From the NCBI GenBank assembly GCA_029225065.1, contig JAQXVT010000027.1, positions 1 to 64,000 on the forward strand: a DNA stretch of 64,000 nt. Direction: 5' to 3'. Both the position numbers and the translations under genes were made by a program. This DNA comes from Lachnospiraceae bacterium. Lineage in GTDB: Bacteria > Bacillota > Clostridia > Lachnospirales > Lachnospiraceae. Position 1 is the stretch's first letter, and each line of letters starts with the position of its first letter. Positions 1 to 10,749 of this stretch are shown piece by piece. The notes beneath the pieces are model-generated. The model was given only the letters and a program-made list of their open reading frames with translations. It was not told the origin of the DNA and did not search any database.

Positions 1-6
1 CTGCGT

Positions 7-1203
7 TCAATTCATCTGCCTTTCTCCGGCCATTGCCGTCTGCTTCCTCGAAGCCTCACATACCGTTTTTTTATTCCAGGCAATCTCCCGCTTCATCACA
101 AACGCGCACAGCGTCACCGTAAGCGGTACGGAAAGCACGATTCCAAAACTGCCGGACAGCCCCTGCATAATCGCAATGCCGATGTTGTTGGAATTGATGA
201 TCTGCTGATAGGGAAGATCATACGCATAGTCAAGCAGCAATGTACTTGTACTCGTGCCTGCAAACGCCAGGATCAGCGTATTGCTGTCCGTTCCCATCAT
301 ATCACGCCCGACCCGCATGCCGGACAGCCACAGCTCCCGCAGCGTCAGATCCGGATTCTGCTTTGCGATCTCCTCCATCGCACTTGAGACCGACATCGCC
401 ACATCCATCGTCGCGCCAAGCGCGGAAATCAGAAGTCCCGAAAAAAGAAGTCCGCCCACCTGAATGCCGTCCGTGTTCCACAGGGTCAAAAGCGTCTCGA
501 TATCCGAGACATTGTAGCCGGAGATACCGGAGGCCTTGCTGAAAACAAGTGCCGTGATACCGGCGCACAGGATTCCCGCGATCGTGCCGCCGATCGCACA
601 GATCGTTTTTCCGGCAGTTCCTCCGATCAGATACATCGTCACAAGCGTCGTGATGAAGCAGACAAAGACGGCCGTCCAAAACGGCGAGTACCCCTGATAA
701 ATCAGCGGGATATACAGAAAGATCACACTGATAAACGTAAAGACCAGCCCCAGGCTTCCCTTTACTCCCTGCTTTCCTCCGATCACACAGAGAAGCAGCA
801 GATACAACGCTGCAAAAAAGTAAATCACCCATTCCCGGTCCTGTGTATACACGCTGGCGATCGTCGTCTCGCCCGCCACGCTCTGCATCACAATGACGTG
901 CATGCCCGGTGTGCAGCCTGCTCCAAAGAGATAGCCCGAGCTGCTGGTCACCTCCAGCGTTTCCCCTTTTCTCACACCGGTCAGCATTTTTACGGTTACG
1001 GTCTGCTGTCCGGCTCTCGAACCGTCCGCCTGAAGATTGTCGATCAGGATTTCTTCTACCGTTGCTTTTTCAAATGTCTGTCCATTTCTGCTGACAAGTT
1101 CGGTTTTGGTCACCTGGTTTACCCGGACAACCAAAACCGCAAAGAGAATCAGCATCAGGAGCGAGATCAGCTTTTTTCGATTCTTCCGAAGCATAATACG
1201 CAT
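7..1203 (-). CDS. YibE/F family membrane protein
   Basis: Integral membrane protein of the YibE/F-like family (function not established). A short cytoplasmic basic N-terminus (MRIMLRKNRKK) and a first membrane segment lead to an extracytoplasmic beta-rich part (about residues 30-120), followed by roughly seven hydrophobic segments that include the family-typical region with GLLISALGATMDVAMS. About 398 residues, normal for Firmicute members. An upstream in-frame ATG at 1278 lies inside the preceding gene and is rejected; ATG 1203 has AAAGG 7 nt upstream, and ATG 1194 (MLRKN) with AAGGA 9 nt upstream is equally possible. It starts 20 nt after the stop of the metallophosphoesterase gene, so the two are probably one operon. 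Substrate unknown. Confidence 0.85.
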   Translation of the reverse strand: MRIMLRKNRKKLISLLMLILFAVLVVRVNQVTKTELVSRNGQTFEKATVEEILIDNLQADGSRAGQQTVTVKMLTGVRKGETLEVTSSSGYLFGAGCTPGMHVIVMQSVAGETTIASVYTQDREWVIYFFAALYLLLLCVIGGKQGVKGSLGLVFTFISVIFLYIPLIYQGYSPFWTAVFVCFITTLVTMYLIGGTAGKTICAIGGTIAGILCAGITALVFSKASGISGYNVSDIETLLTLWNTDGIQVGGLLFSGLLISALGATMDVAMSVSSAMEEIAKQNPDLTLRELWLSGMRVGRDMMGTDSNTLILAFAGTSTSTLLLDYAYDLPYQQIINSNNIGIAIMQGLSGSFGIVLSVPLTVTLCAFVMKREIAWNKKTVCEASRKQTAMAGERQMN

Positions 1204-1222
1204 TCCTTTGCCTTTGTTTCTG

Positions 1223-2791
1223 TTATTTTGTCTTTGTGATCGTGAAGGTATCGTCGATGGTCTCCACACTGCCGTCATCCATGATCTGGTAAGCGTCCAC
1301 GGAGAAGGTATCCTTTGTCAGCGTAATCACAGAGTAGCTCGGCAGCCAGTTCTGGCTTCTTGCGGCAATGTAATCCTGCTGCTGTGCAATCAGCTCATAG
1401 AACTTTGATCCACTTGCCGAGTTGGCGGTCAGATACAGGATTCCCTCCGGGTCCGTCACACTGTTTCCTTCCACATCCTCGATTGTGTAGCAGAGGTTGT
1501 CCTGCTGGAATGCATCCTTTGCTGCCACTGCATCAGCGTCGCTTTCATCCGGATTCAGCTGGATTTTTTCGCCGGTCTGCGTATTTGTCGCATGCTCCCA
1601 GTCATAATCCGTTCCATCCTCTGTCAGAGAGAACTCATATTTTCCATGGGTCTGTCCGTCGCCGTAAAGCAGCTTGGAACGACTGTAGGTGTGGTCATGT
1701 CCCTGAAGTACCACATCGATATCGTTTGCGTCAAAGATCGGAGTCAGCTGTGTACGGAGAATCATCCCGTCCGTATCGGAGTGGTCCAGTCCGGTTCCGT
1801 AAATATCCTGATGCATCGTGACAATCTTCCATGCAGCGTCCGGATGAGAGGCAATGGCTTCCTCGATCGCCTGCTGATGTTCTGCCACATTGTAATTGTT
1901 TGTATTCAGTACAATGAACAACCCGTCACCGTAGGAATAATAGTAATCGCCGCCCGCTGCCGTTGTGCCAAGCTCGGTTGCATTCGGATTGTTGAAGTGA
2001 TACATATAATCCTCATTCAGAGAATCATGGTTTCCGATCGTGGTTGCAACCGCAAGTCCGGAGAGAACCTCTGAGTCAAGATAAGCTGCATACTCTTCCT
2101 CCTTCGGTTTTCCGGTCTTGTTGACCTGGTCACCGGCGGAAATCACAAAGTTCAGGTCTGTATTCTGCTCCGCCGCGGTCTGCAGGGTACGGTTCCATGC
2201 AAATCCATCATTTTCCGCTGCCGTGTTTGCTGCTCCCTCGTCATTTACAAGTTCGCCGTCGCCCTGCGGCTGTCCCTTGGAAGCACCGATCTGCGGGTCG
2301 CCCACATAGAGGATCTTTACAGTGTCCAGGCTTCCTGTTTTATATTCTACGGCCTCTGTCTGCTCGCCGTTCTTTTCTACTGTATAATAGTAAGTCGTAT
2401 CCGGTGTCAGTCCGGTAACCGTTACGTGATTGTAATCATAAGCTGCACCGCCGGTCAGATCCGTGTTTACCGCTCCGCTCTCTCCGATAAATGCTTCCAG
2501 ATTTGCCTCGTCGGTTCCAAAATGTACCACCGGTGTCGCTTCACTTCCTGTATTTTCGCTGTACCATGCGAAATTCAGCTGTGTCTCATCTGCTCCCGGT
2601 GTAATGGATACCTTCGTAAAATCAGCAGCGGTCTCCTCCCACTGATCCTGCCATGCGCTCCACGCCTCCTGCGTTCCTGTCTTGCTGGAATCGTTATAAT
2701 GATCGGTTGATGCAAATGCAGCCGGACATGATGCCATTGCTCCTGTGATGGTAAGTGCAGTGATTACAGCGATATAATGTTTTCTTCTCAT
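1223..2791 (-). CDS. Secreted metallophosphoesterase with purple-acid-phosphatase-like N-terminal domain
   Basis: Exported phosphohydrolase of the calcineurin-like superfamily, 522 residues. A signal peptide covers about residues 1-28 (basic MRRKH, hydrophobic core, AFA|S cleavage-like site). Next is a fibronectin-type-III-like domain as in purple acid phosphatases (about 60-155). The metallophosphoesterase core then shows the dinuclear-metal motifs in order: GDPQIG, SAGDQVNKTG, IGNHDS, a TMHQD block and QGHDHTYSR. The first motif reads GDPQ where GDxH/GDxQ is expected, which the family allows. It has its own sigma-A promoter about 110 nt upstream and precedes the YibE/F gene. A role in scavenging extracellular organophosphates is an inference from export and domain type. 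Confidence 0.88.
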   Translation of the reverse strand: MRRKHYIAVITALTITGAMASCPAAFASTDHYNDSSKTGTQEAWSAWQDQWEETAADFTKVSITPGADETQLNFAWYSENTGSEATPVVHFGTDEANLEAFIGESGAVNTDLTGGAAYDYNHVTVTGLTPDTTYYYTVEKNGEQTEAVEYKTGSLDTVKILYVGDPQIGASKGQPQGDGELVNDEGAANTAAENDGFAWNRTLQTAAEQNTDLNFVISAGDQVNKTGKPKEEEYAAYLDSEVLSGLAVATTIGNHDSLNEDYMYHFNNPNATELGTTAAGGDYYYSYGDGLFIVLNTNNYNVAEHQQAIEEAIASHPDAAWKIVTMHQDIYGTGLDHSDTDGMILRTQLTPIFDANDIDVVLQGHDHTYSRSKLLYGDGQTHGKYEFSLTEDGTDYDWEHATNTQTGEKIQLNPDESDADAVAAKDAFQQDNLCYTIEDVEGNSVTDPEGILYLTANSASGSKFYELIAQQQDYIAARSQNWLPSYSVITLTKDTFSVDAYQIMDDGSVETIDDTFTITKTK

Positions 2792-2815
2792 GGTCTTCCA
2801 TGAACCTCTCTTTCT

Positions 2816-2900
2816 GACTTCGGCGGTTTTTCAGACCGCTCTTTTTCTGTTCTTCTTTTCTTCTTCCTGTCATGGAGATTCACTGGCGCCTTCCGAAGTC
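2816..2900 (-). promoter_or_regulatory. Inverted repeat in the leader of the metallophosphoesterase gene
   Basis: In the leader RNA an 8-nt segment GACTTCGG (2893-2900) can pair with CCGAAGTC (2816-2823), enclosing a second small hairpin GCGGT/ACCGC (2823-2839). The structure lies between the promoter at 2916-2944 and the start codon at 2791. No recognised riboswitch class fits. Confidence 0.35.
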
Positions 2901-2915
2901 CCGATGACAGTGCGG

Positions 2916-2944
2916 AGTATAACACTGAAAAACAGACGGTTCAA
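2916..2944 (-). promoter_or_regulatory. Sigma-A promoter of metallophosphoesterase/yibE operon
   Basis: Read on the minus strand: -35 TTGAAC (2939-2944), 17-nt spacer, -10 TATACT (2916-2921). It faces the metallophosphoesterase gene, leaving a leader of about 115 nt. Confidence 0.7.
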
Positions 2945-3140
2945 TAGACTTTGCAATCATTTTAGAAAATTTTACATAGCTTACGGATATTGCTTACACA
3001 AATCAGAGATGGCCTGCACTGACCTTACAAAGCTTTGTTATTTTCCTCTCATCAGCGGCCTGTTCTTTCTGTGCTAAATGGCAATGATTCGTTTTATCTC
3101 CGCTTTACAATTCTGGTGCTTCCACCTCTAATGGACAGAA

Positions 3141-3506
3141 ATGGGGATATCCGCAGTCAAAGCAGATAGTTCTGAAATTGATGTGCGCACCTGTACCCAG
3201 AGCAGCGAAACCGACACCTCCGACGGTCCCCTGCAGCTTTTCACCGCGCAGGATGTCAACCAGCAGCGATTTTACATTGACCAGCTCTCCACCGGCAAAT
3301 ACCGCATTTCTTCCCTGAATTCCGGCTGGTATCTTTCTTCTGCTCTGCCGGATGCCGATCCTGATATAAATTCTACACTGGGAAATGTATCTCCCTCTCT
3401 TGTCGACTTCGATGCGGCAAAAAGTGAAGACGCCGTCACTTCCCTGAACTGGGCAATTCAGGATGCCGGCGACGGATACGTTTACATTTCCTGCAATCAC
3501 CGGTAG
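3141..3506 (+). pseudogene. Remnant of a ricin-type beta-trefoil lectin domain protein
   Basis: The open frame encodes about 120 residues resembling one and a half repeats of a ricin-B-like lectin domain: QRFYIDQLSTGKYRISS followed by NSGWYLSS, then NWAIQDAGDGYVYIS. Such domains occur at the ends of large secreted cell-surface proteins. There is no signal peptide, no ribosome-binding site before ATG 3141, and the frame is closed by TAA at 3129; lectin-like text (LYNSG...NGQKWGYP) continues upstream in a different frame from about 3088, indicating a frameshift. I read this as the decayed 3' part of a lost surface-protein gene. It could instead be chance similarity over a short stretch. Confidence 0.5.
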
Positions 3507-3521
3507 TTTGCTGCAATTAAA

Positions 3522-3580
3522 AAAAGTCCAGACATACTGCCTGCTGCGCTTTGCAACCTGGGCAGTATGTCTGGACTTTT
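3522..3580. terminator. Bidirectional intrinsic terminator with a perfect 20-bp stem
   Basis: Left arm 3522-3541 and right arm 3561-3580 are perfectly complementary over 20 bp with a 19-nt loop. On the minus strand the hairpin runs into a seven-T tract, so it terminates the beta-galactosidase transcript (gene end 3643); on the plus strand TTTT follows, serving the lectin remnant side. Confidence 0.92.
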
Positions 3581-3642
3581 GCTCTCTTTTTTCGGATTAT
3601 ACTATTTTTGTAAAAAGCTGCCAGAATGTACAGAATGGATAC

Positions 3643-6788
<3,146 letters not shown>

Positions 6789-6887
6789 CCGCTCTCCCTC
6801 CATACTTTTACCGTGCAATCTGCATTCTTGTTTTATCATGCTGCTTTGTTTTGCTGCAGCTACTTTTTATTAGAATACGCTAACTGC

Positions 6888-6916
6888 ATTGTAGCATCAT
6901 ACGTCTTATATGTAAA
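6888..6916 (-). promoter_or_regulatory. Sigma-A promoter upstream of the small ORF and beta-galactosidase gene
   Basis: Minus strand: -35 TTTACA (6911-6916), 17-nt spacer, -10 TACAAT (6888-6893) preceded by TG at the extended -10 position. It lies just downstream of the his-operon terminator, so it starts a new transcript. Confidence 0.7.
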
Positions 6917-6947
6917 ACAGACAGAAGATTCTAAGCGCCGCAGAAAC

Positions 6948-6997
6948 AAAAAAAATATCAGAACCAGCAAACCTCCCCGGCCTTCTGGCTCCGATAT
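6948..6997 (-). terminator. Intrinsic terminator of the his operon
   Basis: Minus-strand hairpin with 13-nt arms (6985-6997 and 6955-6967; two positions are G-U pairs), followed by eight T residues (6948-6955 complement). It follows the hydrolase remnant and closes the hisZ-to-gfo transcript. Confidence 0.85.
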
Positions 6998-7022
6998 CAG
7001 CATTTCGATCTTCTGTTTTCCG

Positions 7023-7331
7023 TCAATCTCCCGGTGCTTTCGTCGCCGCCTTATGCGGCGCGCCCTGCATGAAATCCAAGAATACCCGATTGAATTCCCC
7101 GGGACACACCGAGGGGATATCGTGCGCGTGGTCTTTCCATGCCTGGCAAACGCAGTTTGGATTCATGCGGACGAGAGTCAGGGTCGACTCGATCATGATG
7201 TCGCGCGACTCCTTCTCGCCGACCAGTGCCAGGATCGGCACATTCACCTGTGCGAACTGCGGATCCATTCCCATCTCCTTTGCTTCCTTAACACAGAATT
7301 CCCGCCACGACAATTTGCTTTTTTCGCTGCC
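7023..7331 (-). pseudogene. C-terminal remnant of an alpha/beta hydrolase
   Basis: About 100 codons directly after the oxidoreductase stop encode the end of an alpha/beta-hydrolase fold: NVPILALVGEKE (the strand before the acidic residue), then DHAHDIPSVCPGEFNRVFLDF, with the catalytic-His region (HAHDIP) and the usual C-terminal helix. The N-terminal two thirds, including the nucleophile elbow GxSxG and the oxyanion region, are missing, and the open frame enters from inside the neighbouring gene in another frame with no ribosome-binding site. It looks like what is left after an internal deletion that brought the oxidoreductase gene next to it. Confidence 0.6.
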
Positions 7332-7335
7332 TGAC

Positions 7336-8391
7336 TCAGTTAAAGTAAACCGTTTTTCCTGTTTTGGCGGATTCGTAGATTGCCTCGAGCACCCGTGTGA
7401 CCACAAGTGCCTGCTCCGGCTTTACGACAAGCTCCGTACCATCCGCCACCGCATGATAGAAAATTCTCTGCTCGATGTCGTCCGGATTCTCCGGCATGCC
7501 GGTCGTAAGATCCGGCTTTTCGATGCACTGACGGCCATGATTTACGCGGTTGATGCGAAGGCCGTCCTTCATATCCGCACCCGCCTTCGTGCCGCACAGA
7601 AGCGTCTGCGCGCCCTCTGACTCCACCATATTCAGTGCCCAGGAGGACTCCAGGATAATCGTCGCACCGTTTTTCATCTTAATAAATCCAAACGCAGAAT
7701 CCTCCACCGTAAACTTCGCAGGATCCCAGTCGCCCCAGCGGTTGCCGGTATTCGTCTGGTCGGCCAGCTTCTGAAACGTGGAGCCGGTAACGCTCTCTAC
7801 CTCATAATTATCCATCATCCACAGCGTCATGTCGAGTGCGTGCGTTCCCATATCAATTAATGGGCCGCCGCCCTGCTTGTCTTTGTCGAGAAATACGCCC
7901 CACGTCGGAACAGCTCTGCGGCGCACCGCCAGTGCCTTTGCAAAATAAATATCGCCGAGCTCGCCGTCCTCACACGCCTGTTTCAGATACTGCGCATCCG
8001 CGCGGTAACGGCACTGATAACCAATATTCAGTATTTTTCCGGTGCGCTGCGCTGCCTCGACCATTGCTTTGGCCTCCGCATACGTCTTCGCCATCGGTTT
8101 TTCACACATCACGTGCTTGCCGGATTCCATCGCCGCAATGCTGACCTCGGCATGTGTGCTGTTCGGTGTGAGCACATAAACGACGTCCAGGTCTTCCTTT
8201 AAAAGCTCCCGGTAATCGGTATAGACCCGGGCATCCGCTGTCCCGTACGTCTCCTTTGCTGCCTCTGCCCGCTCTTTGAAGAGATCACAGAACGCTGTAA
8301 TTTCAAAATTTCCATTTCTCTGGATCGCCGGAAGATGCTTGTCATTTGCGATGCCGCTGCATCCGACGATTCCTGCCTTCAGTTTTTTCAT
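7336..8391 (-). CDS. Gfo/Idh/MocA family NAD(P)-dependent oxidoreductase
   Basis: Dehydrogenase of the glucose-fructose oxidoreductase/inositol dehydrogenase family, 351 residues. N-terminal Rossmann domain with the dinucleotide motif GIVGCSGIA (about 7-15), the family-typical CEKPMAKT (about 95-102), then the alpha/beta sheet domain with DMGTHALD, whose His is in the usual catalytic position. Substrate cannot be told from sequence; sugars or cyclitols are usual. Start supported by AGAGGAAAG 4 nt upstream. It lies 98 nt downstream of hisIE on the same strand with no clear terminator between, so it probably rides on the his transcript although nothing ties it to histidine synthesis. Confidence 0.9.
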   Translation of the reverse strand: MKKLKAGIVGCSGIANDKHLPAIQRNGNFEITAFCDLFKERAEAAKETYGTADARVYTDYRELLKEDLDVVYVLTPNSTHAEVSIAAMESGKHVMCEKPMAKTYAEAKAMVEAAQRTGKILNIGYQCRYRADAQYLKQACEDGELGDIYFAKALAVRRRAVPTWGVFLDKDKQGGGPLIDMGTHALDMTLWMMDNYEVESVTGSTFQKLADQTNTGNRWGDWDPAKFTVEDSAFGFIKMKNGATIILESSWALNMVESEGAQTLLCGTKAGADMKDGLRINRVNHGRQCIEKPDLTTGMPENPDDIEQRIFYHAVADGTELVVKPEQALVVTRVLEAIYESAKTGKTVYFN

Positions 8392-8489
8392 AACTTTCCT
8401 CTTTTGGTATTGCGCATATTCAAAATCGTGATACGCACGATGATGCGCAGCCTGTAACCAATTTGCCTTGCAAATTGATTACGTTCCTC

Positions 8490-9884
8490 TTATCTCCTCG
8501 CCAGCTCCTTCGTAATATCCTCCCATGTCACGCCGCGCTCCGCCATGAGCACCATCACGTGATACAGAAAATCAGAAATCTCATACTTAATCTCCTCCGG
8601 ATCCGGATTTTTGGCAGCGATGATAATCTCCGTTGCCTCCTCGCCGACCTTCTTCAGGATCTTGTCGATTCCTTTGTCAAACAGGTAGTTCGTGTAGGAG
8701 CCTTCCTTCGGATGAATCTTCCGATCCTCAATGACGCCGTAAACATCCTCGAATACCTTCAGCGGATTCGTCTCGTCGTACTCCTTTTTCAGAATGGTAC
8801 GGTAGAAGCAGCTGCGGTTTCCGGTGTGGCATGCCGCGCCAATCTGATGCACTTTCGCAAGCAGTGTATCATTGTCACAGTCCACCTGCAGTTCCTTTAC
8901 ATACTGAAAATGTCCCGAGGTCAGGCCTTTCACCCAAAGCTCCTGACGGCTGCGGCTGAAATACGTCATTCTTCCGCTGCGGACTGTCGTCTCAAACGCC
9001 TCCTGATTCATATACGCGACCATCAGCACTTCCTGCGTCTTATAATCCTGAACCACAACCGGCACCATGCCATCGTTGTTTTTCTTCAGTTCATCCCATG
9101 AAATCGAAGACTCATACGTATTCACTGCGATGCCATTTTCTTTCAGCTGATGCTTTAATTCCATAAATTCAAACTCCGGCTTCTGGAATGCGCCGCAGCA
9201 GAGGCCAAGTGCCGCCGGAAGGCGAAGAAAGCTCTCCTCTTCCTCCGTCAGCTGCCCCAAACCGGAACCTGTTTCATCCTCCGCAGTTCCATCCTCTTTC
9301 TTCCGCACAGCGTTCGTCTGTGTCTCTTGCGCATCCGCACCTGACGCATCCCACGCCGGCACTGCAAGAACCGGCAGTTCATCGTATTCCTGCGCCGCCT
9401 CAACTGCCTTTTTGGCAAACGCCAGGTCAGACAGTGTCACGATTCCGCCGAGCAGCGGGCCGTGGCTCACTGCCTCTGCCAGTTCCTCCTGCGTTCTGAC
9501 ACAGGCAAGAATCTTTTCTTTTCCGAATTTGGAGGATACCTCATGCGTCAGCTCGACGTTTCCCTCTTTTGCATAATTTAAAAATACCTTCTGGCATCCG
9601 GCGTAGATCAGCTTTTTCACATCCTCCATCCGCCGGACGTTGCCGCCGCCGTAGATTGGAAGGTCTACCGCGCGCGCCATCTCCTTGACCTGAGCGATTG
9701 CCGCATCGTGCTGCGCGTCTCCACTTGAAAAATCAAACACCAGAATCGCATCCGCCCCGTGATTGCTGGCATCCACTGCCAGTGCAGCAGCATCCCCGCC
9801 GCCATACGGCTGATCGTCTGCCGGAGAGGCCGCTGCCTTTCCATTTTTCAGATAAACCGGTACTACCAGTTCCTTACTATACAT
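8490..9884 (-). CDS. hisIE: HisIE bifunctional enzyme with an N-terminal degenerate HisF-like domain
   Basis: Carries steps 2 and 3 of histidine synthesis: phosphoribosyl-ATP pyrophosphohydrolase (HisE) and phosphoribosyl-AMP cyclohydrolase (HisI). 464 residues, about twice a normal HisIE. Residues 1-250 align by eye with a HisF TIM barrel ([20 protein letters not shown]-terminal [13 protein letters not shown]), but the two catalytic aspartates of HisF are replaced (Tyr11 in PVYLKNG, Arg130 in ACVRTQ) and a Glu/Asp/Thr-rich insert sits at about 195-216. HisI spans about 258-362 with metal/active residues in VDCDND (335-337), ACHTG (352-353) and Cys359; HisE spans about 375-464 with EEATE and SDFLYH. 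Start 9884 has GGGAG 7 nt upstream. Good confidence for HisIE; the role of the HisF-like part is unknown. Confidence 0.93.
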   Translation of the reverse strand: MYSKELVVPVYLKNGKAAASPADDQPYGGGDAAALAVDASNHGADAILVFDFSSGDAQHDAAIAQVKEMARAVDLPIYGGGNVRRMEDVKKLIYAGCQKVFLNYAKEGNVELTHEVSSKFGKEKILACVRTQEELAEAVSHGPLLGGIVTLSDLAFAKKAVEAAQEYDELPVLAVPAWDASGADAQETQTNAVRKKEDGTAEDETGSGLGQLTEEEESFLRLPAALGLCCGAFQKPEFEFMELKHQLKENGIAVNTYESSISWDELKKNNDGMVPVVVQDYKTQEVLMVAYMNQEAFETTVRSGRMTYFSRSRQELWVKGLTSGHFQYVKELQVDCDNDTLLAKVHQIGAACHTGNRSCFYRTILKKEYDETNPLKVFEDVYGVIEDRKIHPKEGSYTNYLFDKGIDKILKKVGEEATEIIIAAKNPDPEEIKYEISDFLYHVMVLMAERGVTWEDITKELARR

Positions 9885-9914
9885 AAAGCGCTCCCGCCTT
9901 TCTTTTTTCTCTCC

Positions 9915-9943
9915 TGTCAAAGCGGATTACCCACAGTCCGCTT
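9915..9943. repeat. Intergenic palindrome copy 2 in the his operon
   Basis: Between hisB and hisIE: TGTCAAAGCGGA, 10-nt loop, TCCGCTT. Closely resembles the palindrome between hisD and hisB at 10670-10702. The arms pair over 7 bp here. Confidence 0.55.
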
Positions 9944-10021
9944 CGCGTTTTGTCAATTGGCGCTCTTGGCCGATATAAGCATCCCATCTGCCCGCCTGGT
10001 GCCAGCGCCACTTCAGCTGTC

Positions 10022-10612
10022 TTACAGGCTGCCCTTCGTCGAAAGCACATCATGAATCCGCGGATCATAGCTCACTGCCTCGTCAAGCGCCTTCGCAAAT
10101 GCCTTGAACATTCCCTCTGCCATGTGATGATTGTTGCCTGCACTCAGCATTTTGAAGTGCAGATTCATCGCCGCACTGTAGGAAACGGCATAGAAAAATT
10201 CGCGCACCATCTCGGTATCCATCGTTCCGATGCGCTCTGCCGTAAACTCCGCGTCGCTGCGGTAATACGGGCGTCCGCCCAGATCGACCGCGCACAGTAC
10301 CAGCACCTCATCCATCGGAAGAATCCTGCTTCCGTAGCGGCGTATCCCTTTCTTGTCTCCGACTGCCTCACGGATCGCCTGTCCCAGCACAATGCCGGTG
10401 TCCTCGATCGTGTGATGGCAGTCCACCTCCAGGTCTCCGTCCACTTCCACCTCCAGATCGAACAGTCCATGCCTTGCAAACCCGTTCAGCATATGGTCGA
10501 AAAAGCCGATCCCGGTGTGGATCTGCGCCTTTCCCGTTCCGTCCAGATCCAGGCGGATCCGAATCTTCGTCTCTTTCGTATTTCTAACTACCTCGGCAGT
10601 CCGATGTTCCAT
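10022..10612 (-). CDS. hisB: Imidazoleglycerol-phosphate dehydratase
   Basis: Dehydrates imidazole-glycerol phosphate to imidazole-acetol phosphate, step 6 of histidine synthesis; cytoplasmic, manganese-dependent. 196 residues, the monofunctional length. The diagnostic metal-binding motifs are all present: GFFDHML, DCHHTIED, and near the C-terminus NNHHMAEGMFKAFA. It stands in the his operon between hisD (137 nt upstream) and hisIE (137 nt downstream); both gaps carry the same kind of palindrome. ATG 10612 follows GAAAGGGGCGAGCG, an acceptable ribosome-binding site. Confidence 0.97.
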   Translation of the reverse strand: MEHRTAEVVRNTKETKIRIRLDLDGTGKAQIHTGIGFFDHMLNGFARHGLFDLEVEVDGDLEVDCHHTIEDTGIVLGQAIREAVGDKKGIRRYGSRILPMDEVLVLCAVDLGGRPYYRSDAEFTAERIGTMDTEMVREFFYAVSYSAAMNLHFKMLSAGNNHHMAEGMFKAFAKALDEAVSYDPRIHDVLSTKGSL

Positions 10613-10669
10613 CGCACGCTCGCCCCTTTCTCGTTTATCTCATGACATTACTTAACCGAATCAAGAAAG

Positions 10670-10702
10670 TGTCAAAGCAGACCACACACATCCGCTTTGA
10701 CA
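10670..10702. repeat. Intergenic palindrome copy 1 in the his operon
   Basis: Between hisD and hisB: TGTCAAAGC (10670-10678) and GCTTTGACA (10694-10702), a perfect 9-bp inverted repeat with a 15-nt loop. No T tract follows on the transcribed strand, so it is not a terminator. A similar element occurs at 9915-9943. Confidence 0.65.
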
Positions 10703-10749
10703 GTTTTCCAGCCGCATCCGCAAAACATTGCTTCTGCTTTTTACCCGTT

